Part shown: positions 20,346-28,290 of the stretch, piece by piece
How the letters are laid out: each line of letters opens with the position of its first letter
How positions within the stretch are numbered: the stretch's first letter is position 1
Source of the DNA: Geomonas ferrireducens
GTDB taxonomy: Bacteria > Desulfobacterota > Desulfuromonadia > Geobacterales > Geobacteraceae
Length of the DNA stretch: 64,000 nucleotides
NCBI RefSeq assembly: GCF_004917065.1
Contig: NZ_SSYA01000003.1
Coordinates: forward strand, 580,318-644,317
Direction of reading: 5' to 3'
Translations under genes and position numbers: made by a program
The notes under the pieces: generated by a model
Database searches by the model: none
What the model was told of the DNA's origin: nothing
The model's input: the letters and a program-made list of their open reading frames with translations, nothing else

Positions 20346-21611
20346 CTATACCTGTCCCACCATGTTCTGGTAGGCGATCTTCTGCAGGTTGAGCACCGCC
20401 TCCAGCGCTTCCCTGAGCCGTGCGTCCTGTTCGGGGTCGAAATCCTCGGGGTTCGCATACCCGCCGGCCCCCTCGCTGCGGATCTCGCTTTCGATACGCA
20501 GCGTGAGCAGGCACTGCAGCGCCTTCAAGAGCCTCTCGGCGAGGTCCACGTCCATGGCGCCCCGGTACAAGAGCGCACGGATACGCTGCAAGGTCCCCCC
20601 CTCATGCACCTGGGCCTTCAGCGACAGGATGCGCACGAGCTGCACCAGCGGGGAGAGGGCGAGCCTTTCGATGTCGATCTCGCCCTGGTGTTCTCCTTGC
20701 TCGAGGCGCCAGCGCCCGAAACGGCCGAGAGCAAGCGGCAGGCTGATCACGCGCCGCGCGAGCTGGAAGAAGGGATCGCGCCCGAGTTCTTCTCTTAGCG
20801 CGAGGGCTGCCGCGCCGACCGCCTGGTCCGCGAGCGGCTCGAACCCGGTGACGTAGGCGAGGTCGGCCATGGATTCAAGGCGCCAGCGCCACTCCGGGAG
20901 CGGAGTCGCACGCTGGCGCTCTGCCGCGGCGAAGGGGGGAAGCGGAGCCGGGGAGACGGGGGGCGCTTCACCTTTGCCGTTGCCGTTTTTCAGAAGCGAG
21001 CGCCATTCTGAGAGGGAGCCGTGCCACGGGGTCTCCTGCTCGCCCAGAAGCCCCGACTGCTGTAGCGCCAGGGTGAACTGCCGGCTGAACAGGTAGAATC
21101 GCTCGGAGTCGAGCTGGTGCAGCAGGAGGTAGCGGTTCCTGCTGTAGAGGGTCTGTTCGCCGCGGGCTCTGTCGCCGGAAACGAGGAGGGCGTACACCGG
21201 CGCCGTTCCCTGTCCCAGCTCGCGCATGCGCTCTTCGGCGAGCTCCGCCGCCTTTTTCAGCACGAGGTCATGCAGGCGGCTGCAGGCGCCGCAAAGGGCG
21301 AGGGGAGAGCGGCGGCGTCGGAAGTGGGCCGCCGCGAGCTCGCGGTGGCGCTGCTGAGGCGCCACGAGTGCTGAGGCCGTTTCCGCGTGGGCGATCTCCT
21401 CCTCGACGACGGCAAGCTCCTGGTCGAGCTGTCCCTCGTAGTCGAGCTCCGCGCGCAGGGTGTCCATGAGCGTCGTAAGAAAGCTCTCGGCGGCGCGGGA
21501 TGAGCTGCTCTCCCACTTGCGCTCCAGGCGCGTTTTCAGATTTTCCAGCAGCACCGTGCTGGCCCGCCAGGTGAGGATGTCCTCCCCTTTGGATCCCAAC
21601 AGCATGGGCAT
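20346..21611 (-). CDS. DUF294-type nucleotidyltransferase-like protein, apparently catalytically inactive
   Basis: 421 residues with the same layout as the gene at 23672-24889: a helical N-terminal region, a nucleotidyltransferase-like segment around residue 165, and a C-terminal DUF294_C helical region ending LQKIAYQNMVGQV. In the paralogue the active-site block reads GSDGREEQTLITDQDYLI; here the aligned block reads GDRARGEQTLYSRNRYLL, so the G-S and D-x-D signature is replaced (D-Q-D becomes R-N-R). It is probably a pseudo-enzyme, perhaps a regulatory partner. It lies in the minus-strand gene set with the SSS symporter. Residues about 210-240 are a Gly/Pro-rich insert. Start at 21611 is supported by GGGGGG; Met-3 is an alternative. 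Confidence 0.75.
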   Translation of the reverse strand: MPMLLGSKGEDILTWRASTVLLENLKTRLERKWESSSSRAAESFLTTLMDTLRAELDYEGQLDQELAVVEEEIAHAETASALVAPQQRHRELAAAHFRRRRSPLALCGACSRLHDLVLKKAAELAEERMRELGQGTAPVYALLVSGDRARGEQTLYSRNRYLLLHQLDSERFYLFSRQFTLALQQSGLLGEQETPWHGSLSEWRSLLKNGNGKGEAPPVSPAPLPPFAAAERQRATPLPEWRWRLESMADLAYVTGFEPLADQAVGAAALALREELGRDPFFQLARRVISLPLALGRFGRWRLEQGEHQGEIDIERLALSPLVQLVRILSLKAQVHEGGTLQRIRALLYRGAMDVDLAERLLKALQCLLTLRIESEIRSEGAGGYANPEDFDPEQDARLREALEAVLNLQKIAYQNMVGQV

Positions 21612-21629
21612 GAGTACCCCCCGAAAGAC

Positions 21630-21757
21630 CGTTCAACGTTCAGCGTTCAACGTTTTGAACCTCTAACTGCTTCACACCAGGAAAACCTCTGCATTCCAAG
21701 TTGCTCTTGGACCTCATGGATGCCGCGCGGGAACGTTGAACGCTGAACGCGGAACGT
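21630..21757. repeat. Intergenic GTTGAACG-type inverted repeat element (copy A)
   Basis: Left arm at 21630-21660 is built of CGTTCAACGTTCAGCGTTCAACGT-like 9-bp steps. Right arm at 21731-21757 has the complementary orientation (GAACGTTGAACGCTGAACG). About 70 bp of unique sequence separates the arms. The same arms flank the secA-argJ gap at 39069-39297. The element fills most of the gap between the SSS symporter gene and the DUF294-like gene and would fold into a long hairpin in RNA. Confidence 0.8.
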
Positions 21758-21768
21758 CCGTTCGGTTT

Positions 21769-23289
21769 TCAGTCCATATGCCCGTGCACCTCCTGCTCGA
21801 GGAAGCTTCTCATCTCCTCTGGCGGGGGAGGGGTGGCAAGCGATACGGCGATCATCACGAGGATCACCAGGGGCGTCCCGCACAGGGCGGACGAGGTCAA
21901 CGGGAAGAAGGCGGCGACGGCGGGAAAAGTTCCGCCGAAAAGGGGCTGCGCCACGGTGCAGAGCACACCGGTCAGCATCCCGGCGATGGCGCCGTAACGG
22001 TTGGCGCGGTCCCACCAGATCCCGAGAAGAAAGAGCGGGAAAATGGTATTCCCGGCCAGGGCGAAGGCGACCGCGGTGATCTCGGCGATGAGACCGGGCG
22101 GCTTGAGCGCGATGATGAGGACCAGCGCCGCCAGCACCAGGGTCCCTCCCTTGGCCACCTGCATGCGCGCCCGCTCGCTCGCGCGCGGGTTCAGGAAGCT
22201 GTAATAGATGTCGTGCGAGATCGACGAGGCCCCGGTCATGAGAAGCCCGGCCACGGTGAAGAAGGCGGCGGATAGGGCACCGGCGGCAAGGACCCCGACG
22301 AGCCATCCCGGAAGTCCCGCGGCGACCGCGGTGTTGAGTGTAACGACATCGGCCGCCGCACGCGCCGCCTCCGGGGAGGGGATCATGCCGCGGCGCGCCT
22401 CGATGAGCCTGCCGAAGACGGCGAAGGCGGGGGCGGACCAGTAGACGAGGGCAATGAAGAAGAGCCCCCACACAACGCTCCAGCGGGCGTCACGCACGTT
22501 GGGGACGGTGTAGAAACGGGAGAGGACGTGCGGCAGCCCTCCCGTGCCGACCATGAGGGTGAAGCAGAGCGCGCACCACTGGAAGAGGGAGTCATGGGCG
22601 AAGGGGAGGGTGAAGTCGATGCGGAACTCGCGCCAGAGGTCGGTCAAGGCGCGCCCGTAGCCGAACTGCGGTAGCACCCAGAAGTAGCCGAGACGGCGGG
22701 CGAGCCACATGAGCGGGACGATGAAGGCGACGCAGATCACCAGGTACTGCAACTGCTGGTTGCGCGGCACCCCGAGCGCCCCGGAGATGACCAGGTAGGA
22801 GACCACGGCAAGGGCCCCGTAGGTGACCCCCTGCTCGTACCCCACTCCGAACATGAAGGAGAAGATGAGCCCGATCCCCTTGAACTGTGCGACGCAGTAG
22901 ATGACGGAGATGGCGATTGCGATCACCGCGGCGATGAGACGCGCTGGCCTGGAGCCGTAGCGCTCGCCCACGAACTCGGGGGTGGTGAACTTGCCGAAGC
23001 GCCTTATCTGGCTCGCCAGCAAGACGAGGAGTAGCACGTACCCGCCGGTCCAGCCGATGACGTAGGCGAGCCCCTGGTAGCCGTGCAGGTAGATGATCCC
23101 GGCAAGTCCCATGAGGCTCGCCGCACTCATCCAGTTGCTGGCGATGGCGGCGCCGCCGCCGATACGGCCGGTGAAGCGCCCGCCGAAGCCGTATTCCTGG
23201 CTTTCGCGTGCTTTCTGCCTCAGCCCCACGAGGATGAAGGAGAGGAGCACCAACAGAACGACGAAGATGGACCAGGACGAGTCATTCAT
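21769..23289 (-). CDS. Sodium:solute symporter (SSS family, acetate/monocarboxylate-like large subunit)
   Basis: 506 residues with about 13 membrane helices. SSS features: FGGRFTGRIGGGAAIASNW, MSAASLMGLAGIIYLHGY, GTGGLPHVLSRFYTVPNVRD and the helix-rich C-terminus PLFLLGIWWDRANRYGAI. It should use the sodium gradient to import a small carboxylate across the inner membrane. It overlaps the DUF4212 small-subunit gene by 8 bp, the arrangement of the two-component VC_2705-type symporters. DUF294 genes flank the pair on both sides, a known association for acetate-type symporters. The substrate is not determined by sequence. Confidence 0.9.
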   Translation of the reverse strand: MNDSSWSIFVVLLVLLSFILVGLRQKARESQEYGFGGRFTGRIGGGAAIASNWMSAASLMGLAGIIYLHGYQGLAYVIGWTGGYVLLLVLLASQIRRFGKFTTPEFVGERYGSRPARLIAAVIAIAISVIYCVAQFKGIGLIFSFMFGVGYEQGVTYGALAVVSYLVISGALGVPRNQQLQYLVICVAFIVPLMWLARRLGYFWVLPQFGYGRALTDLWREFRIDFTLPFAHDSLFQWCALCFTLMVGTGGLPHVLSRFYTVPNVRDARWSVVWGLFFIALVYWSAPAFAVFGRLIEARRGMIPSPEAARAAADVVTLNTAVAAGLPGWLVGVLAAGALSAAFFTVAGLLMTGASSISHDIYYSFLNPRASERARMQVAKGGTLVLAALVLIIALKPPGLIAEITAVAFALAGNTIFPLFLLGIWWDRANRYGAIAGMLTGVLCTVAQPLFGGTFPAVAAFFPLTSSALCGTPLVILVMIAVSLATPPPPEEMRSFLEQEVHGHMD

Positions 23290-23605
23290 AGCTTCTATCC
23301 CGCTTGCGGCTGTGGTACTCGGTGATCCGGTCCACGTAGACGTTGAAGATGATGCACAAGAAGATGAACCAAAGCGGCAGGAACTGCCCGGTGAACCAGA
23401 AGTGCAGCGGGAGGTTGAACAAAGTGAGACGGGTGAGGAGGCTTCCGGCCCCGGTCCCGCGGCAGGCGTATACCAGGAACTGGAAGCCGAAAGTGCAGAC
23501 GACCCAGCCGAAGAGGATGGCGAGGATGATCAGCACCTCGTCCCGCATATGCCCCTTCTTGGGGCGGAACAGGTTTACCTTGGAGCGCTTTTCGGGACGG
23601 CTCAT
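23282..23605 (-). CDS. DUF4212 protein, putative symporter small subunit
   Basis: 107 residues with two membrane helices (VLIILAILFGWVVCTFGFQF and LPLWFIFLCIIFNVYVDRI) joined by a loop containing LPLHFWFTGQ, as in DUF4212 (solute:sodium symporter small subunit). The N-terminus is basic (RPEKRSKVNLFRPKKG). GGGAGGAG precedes the ATG. It overlaps the large symporter subunit by 8 bp, so the two are translationally coupled and probably form one transporter. The length is slightly above the family norm because of the N-terminal basic tail. Confidence 0.82.
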   Translation of the reverse strand: MSRPEKRSKVNLFRPKKGHMRDEVLIILAILFGWVVCTFGFQFLVYACRGTGAGSLLTRLTLFNLPLHFWFTGQFLPLWFIFLCIIFNVYVDRITEYHSRKRDRSYE

Positions 23606-23671
23606 GTCTCCTCCCTTGAAGGATGCGCGACCGCCGCGGTGGACGCCGAAAGGGCGTCGGGTGCGACGGCT

Positions 23672-24889
23672 CTAGAGTATGGAGAAGTTCGTGTGTATCG
23701 TCTTTTGCAAGTCCTCGATCAGAAGGAGCGCCTGCCGCATCCGCTCCCGCTCGTCTGAAGGGAGCGAGTACGGGTTCAGGTAGTAGGCGTCCTTCTGGAT
23801 CCCCTTGATGACCTTTATCTGGAGCAGGATGCGGTGCTTGGTGAGGATGCGGTAGGCCGCGACGAGCCCGCGCGCCATGTTGGCCGAGAAGCTGTGTTCC
23901 TGCTCCAGAAGCTCGATCCTTCGCACCGTCGAGGTGGCAGGGATCGCCTGGTTGATCGCCAGGATGCGCACGTTCATCACGAGCGGCGCCCAGGCGAGGA
24001 GCTTCAGGTTGAAGGCCCCCTTGTGCTCGCCGCTTCCCTCGGTCCAGAAACGCTTGAGAAATCCGAGGGCGAGCTTCATCTCGGTGGCCGCCTTGGCCAT
24101 CCCCCAAAGCGCCATGAAGTAGTCCTGCAAAAGGGAGCGGATCAGGGAGACCAACCGGCCGGCAAGTTCCTCGTCTCCCGCCACGTACCTGGCGTCGGAG
24201 AGGACGATCAGGTCCATGAGGTTCTTGCCGTAGTCCTCGGCCTCGTAGCGCACGATGGCGTGCAGGCGGCGCTGCCACTGCGAGATTGAGCCGCGCCAGT
24301 TGTCGTTGGAGGGCATGATCCCGCCGGTGCACTTCTTGAAGCCGATCTCGGCAAGTCTTTCGACGAGGATCCGGCTGTACTCGGCGAAGTACCGGTCCGC
24401 CTCCTCACCCCCATCGTCGGCGTAGACGATGAGGTAATCCTGGTCGGTGATGAGGGTCTGCTCCTCACGCCCGTCACTTCCCATGCTGATCAGGGCGAAG
24501 GGGACCGGCGGCGGGGAGGGGAACTCGGCCGCAACGAGCTCGAGAGCCCGCCGGGCGAGGGCGTCGCGGTACCAGGTGCAGTTTTCGTGCAGCGAGGGGA
24601 CGGAGTAGAAGCTTAGGAAACGCTCCATCTCGAGGGCGTTCAGCTCCTCATGGAGGCTTAGCAGTGCGGCGTAATCGGTCTCGGTTTTTACCCGCTCGAC
24701 CAGGTTCTCCTCTCGTCCGGAGCAGATCCTGAATCTGCCGAGTTCATCCGAAGTCCGCTGCACCAGCCCGGAGAGGAGGAGCTTCATCTCCTCGCGGTCC
24801 AGAAGCGGCAGGTAGGCGCGCACCTCCCCCAGCAACTCCTCGAGGAGTTCCCCGTCGCTTGGCTCCGGTGGGAAGATCTGATGCGGCAT
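23672..24889 (-). CDS. DUF294 putative nucleotidyltransferase (active-site residues intact)
   Basis: 405 residues. The N-terminal helical part (1-140) is followed by the nucleotidyltransferase block FALISMGSDGREEQTLITDQ with the continuing D-Y-L-I-V-Y-A-D, carrying the G-S and D-x-D residues expected for metal and NTP binding. The C-terminal DUF294_C helices include KGIQKDAYYLNPYSLPSDER. The family is related to the GlnD uridylyltransferase N-terminus and is typically found near SSS acetate symporters, where it is suspected to modify or regulate the transporter. Unlike many relatives it has no CBS or cyclic-nucleotide domain. It is first in the apparent operon with the DUF4212/SSS pair. Confidence 0.85.
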   Translation of the reverse strand: MPHQIFPPEPSDGELLEELLGEVRAYLPLLDREEMKLLLSGLVQRTSDELGRFRICSGREENLVERVKTETDYAALLSLHEELNALEMERFLSFYSVPSLHENCTWYRDALARRALELVAAEFPSPPPVPFALISMGSDGREEQTLITDQDYLIVYADDGGEEADRYFAEYSRILVERLAEIGFKKCTGGIMPSNDNWRGSISQWQRRLHAIVRYEAEDYGKNLMDLIVLSDARYVAGDEELAGRLVSLIRSLLQDYFMALWGMAKAATEMKLALGFLKRFWTEGSGEHKGAFNLKLLAWAPLVMNVRILAINQAIPATSTVRRIELLEQEHSFSANMARGLVAAYRILTKHRILLQIKVIKGIQKDAYYLNPYSLPSDERERMRQALLLIEDLQKTIHTNFSIL

Positions 24890-25033
24890 GTGCGGCCACC
24901 TCTTTAATGTGTTCTGTGGCGATTCTACAGAAAAAAACGGGGATGTAAAACTGTTTTGCTTGAATCGCGGTCACTTTTGACGGCTTCCAAGGTTTTCTTC
25001 TCCGGCAAAGGACACGGAAGGATTGGAGTGCGG

Positions 25034-25069
25034 GCAAAAAAATTGGGGAAGGTTTCCCTTCCCCAATTC
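25034..25069 (-). terminator. Rho-independent terminator after the ActP-type gene (minus strand)
   Basis: Read on the minus strand: TTGGGGAAGG, loop, CCTTCCCCAA and a run of T. It separates the DUF485/ActP operon from the downstream DUF294/SSS genes. Confidence 0.85.
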
Positions 25070-25091
25070 CTTACTGCGTTGATGCCGGTTG

Positions 25092-27086
25092 CTAGTGCTC
25101 GACTGCCTTAGCCATACCCAAACCGGTGTTCTGGCGGACGTAGACCTCGTCGAACATATCTTCGGAACGCCTGTTCGGGAAGGCGAGGGCGCCCAGGATG
25201 GCGGCCATGAAGCCGAGCGGGATGGAGATGAGGCCCGGGTTCTTCAGGGTGAAGAGCGGCTTGTCGAGGCCTACCATCGAGGTGCCGGTCTGCTGTGCGT
25301 CCACTTTGGCCTTGGCGAGCGCCTTCGCGTCCTTCTCGGTGAGGCTCTGGCCTGCCGGGAGTGCCGCCTGTTTCTTCTCCATGGCCACGATCACCTTCTT
25401 GGCGCCTTCGGCGACCACTTTCGGGTAGGTCATGTTGGGGGATACCATCACCAGGGCGATGGAGGCGACGGTGCCGACCAGGAGGCCGGAGATGACGCCG
25501 GCGGTGTTGAACTTCCTCCAGAACAGTGAGAGGATGACGACCGGCAGGTTGCCGGAGGCGGCGACCGCGAAGGCCAGCGCCACCAGGTGGGCGACGTTCT
25601 GCTTCTCTGCGGCGAGGCCGATCATGATGCCGCAGGCGCCTACCACGAAGGAGGTGAGACGAGCCGCGAAGACCTGCTCGTGCTGGTCGGCGTGGCCGTC
25701 CTTGATCACGTTCACGTAGATGTCGTGGGCGATGGCCGCGGAGGCCGCGAGTACCAGGCCGGAGACCACGGCAAGGATGGTGGCGAAGGCGACGGCGCAC
25801 AGGAAGGCGAGGAAGAGGTCGCCGACGATCGGGGCGATGTCGGCACCCATCTGCTGAGCCAGCATCAGGGTCGCCATGTTGCCACCCGGGTCTACCGAGG
25901 TGATCCCCTGCGGGGTGAGGTGGATAGCGGCACCGAAGCCGAGCAGCGTGGTCAGGATGTAGAAGCCGCCGATGATGAACATCGCGATGATGACGGATTT
26001 ACGTGCGGCCTGTGCGGTCGGCACGGTGAAGAAGCGCATGAGGATGTGCGGCATGCCGGCGGTGCCGAGCACGAGTGCCATACCGAGGGAGATCTGGTCA
26101 AGCGGGTTCTTCAAGTAAAGGCCGGGTTCGAGGAAGCGCTGGCCTGCGTCCACGCCGGAGAGGATGACGCCGTCTTTGAGCACCAACTTGGATACGTGGT
26201 CCTGGATCTCCGGGCTAGCCACGATGGTGGAGAAGAAGCCGATCGGGTTGAAGCCGGCCTTGACCATGACCAGGACGGAGAGCAGGAAGGCGCCGGCCAT
26301 GAGGAGGCCCGCCTTTATGATCTGGACCCAGGTGGTGGCGACCATGCCGCCGAAGACGACGTACCCGACCATCAGGATACCGACGCCGATGATGGACATC
26401 TTGTAGGGGATGCCGATCAGAAGGGCCATCAGTTTCCCCGCACCGACCATCTGGGCGGTGAGGTAGAAGGTGGAGACGGCGACCGTGGAGATGGCGGCGA
26501 AGGCGCGCACCGGCTTGGGCGAAGTCCTGAAGGAGAGGATGTCGCCAAGGGTGTACTTGCCCGCGTTACGGCAGGGCTCCGCAACGATCAGGAGCACGGT
26601 GATGTAGGCAACCAGCCAGCCGACCGAGTACATGAAGCCGTCATAGCCGTACAGCGAGATGAGGCCGGAAATACCGAGGAAGGAGGCTGCCGACATGTAG
26701 TCGCCGGCGATGGCCCAGCCGTTCTGGGTTCCCGTGATGCCGCCCCCCGCCGCGTAGAAGTCCGATGCGGTCTTCGTCTGCTTGGCGGCCCAGACGACGA
26801 CCCCCATGGTGATGGCGATGATGACGAGGAACATCCCGATGGTGATGGTCCTGTTCGTTTTAAGTTCTTTCTTTGCCGGTGCCGGTTTGGCGGGGGCAGG
26901 TGTGGCCACTGAAGCGGCTGCGTTGGGCGCGGGTGCTGCGGCCGTCGCGGCGGGTGCTCCCTGGGTTGCAGGTGCGCTCATCGCCGGGGCTGCGCCGGCT
27001 GCCGGTGCCTTCTGCTCTTCAGCGTAGGCGGCTGCGGCTACCGAGAGGGCCAAGCTGGCTGCTATGAATATCTTCTTGATGGTCAT
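25092..27086 (-). CDS. Acetate-type sodium:solute symporter with signal peptide and Ala/Pro-rich extension
   Basis: 664 residues, unusually long for ActP. A cleavable signal peptide (residues 1-22, ALSVAAAAYAEE) precedes about 50 residues of Ala/Pro low complexity (25-74), then the SSS core from residue 80. Core features: FYAAGGGITGTQNGWAIAGD, YMSAASFLGISGLISLYGYD, GTAGMPHILMRFFTVPTAQ and a long loop near the C-terminus (about 545-610). ActP proteins import acetate and related short carboxylates with sodium or protons; acetate is the central electron donor of Geobacter. It follows the DUF485 gene by 16 bp, the standard pair. The extension would be periplasmic. Confidence 0.92.
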   Translation of the reverse strand: MTIKKIFIAASLALSVAAAAYAEEQKAPAAGAAPAMSAPATQGAPAATAAAPAPNAAASVATPAPAKPAPAKKELKTNRTITIGMFLVIIAITMGVVVWAAKQTKTASDFYAAGGGITGTQNGWAIAGDYMSAASFLGISGLISLYGYDGFMYSVGWLVAYITVLLIVAEPCRNAGKYTLGDILSFRTSPKPVRAFAAISTVAVSTFYLTAQMVGAGKLMALLIGIPYKMSIIGVGILMVGYVVFGGMVATTWVQIIKAGLLMAGAFLLSVLVMVKAGFNPIGFFSTIVASPEIQDHVSKLVLKDGVILSGVDAGQRFLEPGLYLKNPLDQISLGMALVLGTAGMPHILMRFFTVPTAQAARKSVIIAMFIIGGFYILTTLLGFGAAIHLTPQGITSVDPGGNMATLMLAQQMGADIAPIVGDLFLAFLCAVAFATILAVVSGLVLAASAAIAHDIYVNVIKDGHADQHEQVFAARLTSFVVGACGIMIGLAAEKQNVAHLVALAFAVAASGNLPVVILSLFWRKFNTAGVISGLLVGTVASIALVMVSPNMTYPKVVAEGAKKVIVAMEKKQAALPAGQSLTEKDAKALAKAKVDAQQTGTSMVGLDKPLFTLKNPGLISIPLGFMAAILGALAFPNRRSEDMFDEVYVRQNTGLGMAKAVEH

Positions 27087-27102
27087 GTCCTGTCCTCCTT
27101 TC

Positions 27103-27414
27103 CTAGAGATGTAATTCGTCGATCAGTTCCCTGGTCAACCGGTCAAAGTCCTTGTTGGCGACATGCGAGTAGTAGAGTGCAATCCCCCAGGAGACGAAGA
27201 ACTGGGAAAGCGCGAAAATGTACCCGAAGTTGACTACGCCGATGATCTTGACCTTGAAGAGCCCCGGTGTGTACGCCGCCCCGATGGGGAGCAGGAAATA
27301 GTACACGCAGGAGAAAATCCACCATCCGAAAAGGAAGGCCGTCTTCTTGTGATGTAATTCCACGAATTTAGGATTCTTTGCAATTGCTTTCCAGTCGTAC
27401 TGTCTTTCTGCCAT
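27103..27414 (-). CDS. DUF485 membrane protein (YjcH-like symporter partner)
   Basis: 103 residues from the ATG at 27414, placed 8 bases after AAAGGAG; an in-frame GTG three codons earlier is less well spaced. The N-terminus WKAIAKNPKFVELHHKKTAF is typical of DUF485, followed by two membrane helices (FLFGWWIFSCVYYFLLPIGA and VNFGYIFALSQFFVSWGIAL). These small proteins are encoded with ActP-type acetate symporters and are thought to help their assembly or function. It is the first gene of the operon with the large symporter. Confidence 0.9.
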   Translation of the reverse strand: MAERQYDWKAIAKNPKFVELHHKKTAFLFGWWIFSCVYYFLLPIGAAYTPGLFKVKIIGVVNFGYIFALSQFFVSWGIALYYSHVANKDFDRLTRELIDELHL

Positions 27415-28225
27415 GGTTGTCACTCCTTTCTAGGGTAAGATGCGTTGCGCGGCGGCGTCCCGCCCCTGTTGTTCCTACTCTTCGATAAATCCCCCTTTCT
27501 CTTTCCGATTTCGTTTCCAAAATTCTCTATGCTGTTTTGCTAGATTTTGTTAAAGCGTTCTGTTTTGATTCAAAAAACGCCATGTTGTCGTTTTTGCGTA
27601 TCTTTTAAACCTGTTTTGTGCCGACGTTTCCGCTAGCCTCCGGTGAACCGGTTTTTCATCTGGCGTATACGTGTATTTCTTGTACCACACGTATGACAAA
27701 TGTACAATAAAAATAAACAGCGTTCTAAATATTTTGATCGGCAAAAAAGGCGAAAAACTCTTATCTGGTCACTCGTAACATTTCGATATAACGGGATTAA
27801 ATCTGGAAACGCGTGGTAAATTATTTTTTATTATTGTTGTGTTAACCGACGTTCGTGTGCCGTTCGGCAGCTTTTGTGTGGCTGTTTTGCTGCTCACTCA
27901 AACGCTGTCGCATTGTTGTGTCAGACATTTCAGGCAACTCAATCTCGCGCCTTTCTGAGCATGGCTGGATACTATAAAACCTCAAAAAGGCAAAATTAGT
28001 ATGTATCTTTAAGGGAGGGGCACGGCAATTGAAGAACCCTGACGGATCGAGATAGGTCCGATTGCCGCATTGATGACTGTCCTTTGTGGCTCAGGTAAGA
28101 CTGAAAAAAGTGCTATGAGGATGGAGTAAAAAAGAGGACTGAACTTTCTACTGATCGGATGTGGTGCTTAATGGCGGGTATTGTTGCGGCGTTTTATTAG
28201 ATAAATGTCAATGCAACTTTTCATA
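27415..28225. other. AT-rich intergenic region of about 0.8 kb without recognisable genes
   Basis: By eye this stretch is far more AT-rich than the rest of the window (for example 27541-27600 and 27700-27840). The only longer frame, 64 codons on the minus strand at 27550-27744, has no ribosome-binding site or family resemblance. The promoter of the DUF485/ActP operon must lie at the left end. One inverted repeat, CGGCAAT at 28023-28029 and ATTGCCG at 28061-28067 with an inner CGGA/TCCG, could be part of a small structured RNA. No tRNA or known riboswitch was recognised. Confidence 0.55.
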
Positions 28226-28260
28226 ATAAAAAAAGAGGATGCCAATGCCGGTATCCCCCT
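28226..28260 (-). terminator. Rho-independent terminator of the uncharacterised membrane operon (minus strand)
   Basis: On the minus strand GGATACC, loop, GGCATCC (one G-U pair) is followed by a T-rich tract. It lies about 30 bases after the stop of the gene at 28291. Confidence 0.7.
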
Positions 28261-28290
28261 TTATTCTGTCTCTTTCACATCAACTAGCTG

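Noticed and set aside
20338-20514. N-terminal extension of the TIM-barrel protein
   Set aside because: The extra frame lies inside the upstream DUF294-like gene and is Arg/Gly-rich without similarity; MRISISAGT at 20337 is a natural start.
21661-21730. tRNA or small gene inside repeat copy A
   Set aside because: No cloverleaf arms or open frame with a ribosome-binding site.
27550-27744. 64-codon minus-strand gene in the AT-rich gap
   Set aside because: No ribosome-binding site, no recognisable domain, composition typical of translated AT-rich noncoding DNA.
28023-28067. c-di-GMP (GEMM) riboswitch in the AT-rich gap
   Set aside because: The paired arms are present but the conserved GEMM core sequences are not, and no gene follows directly on that strand.
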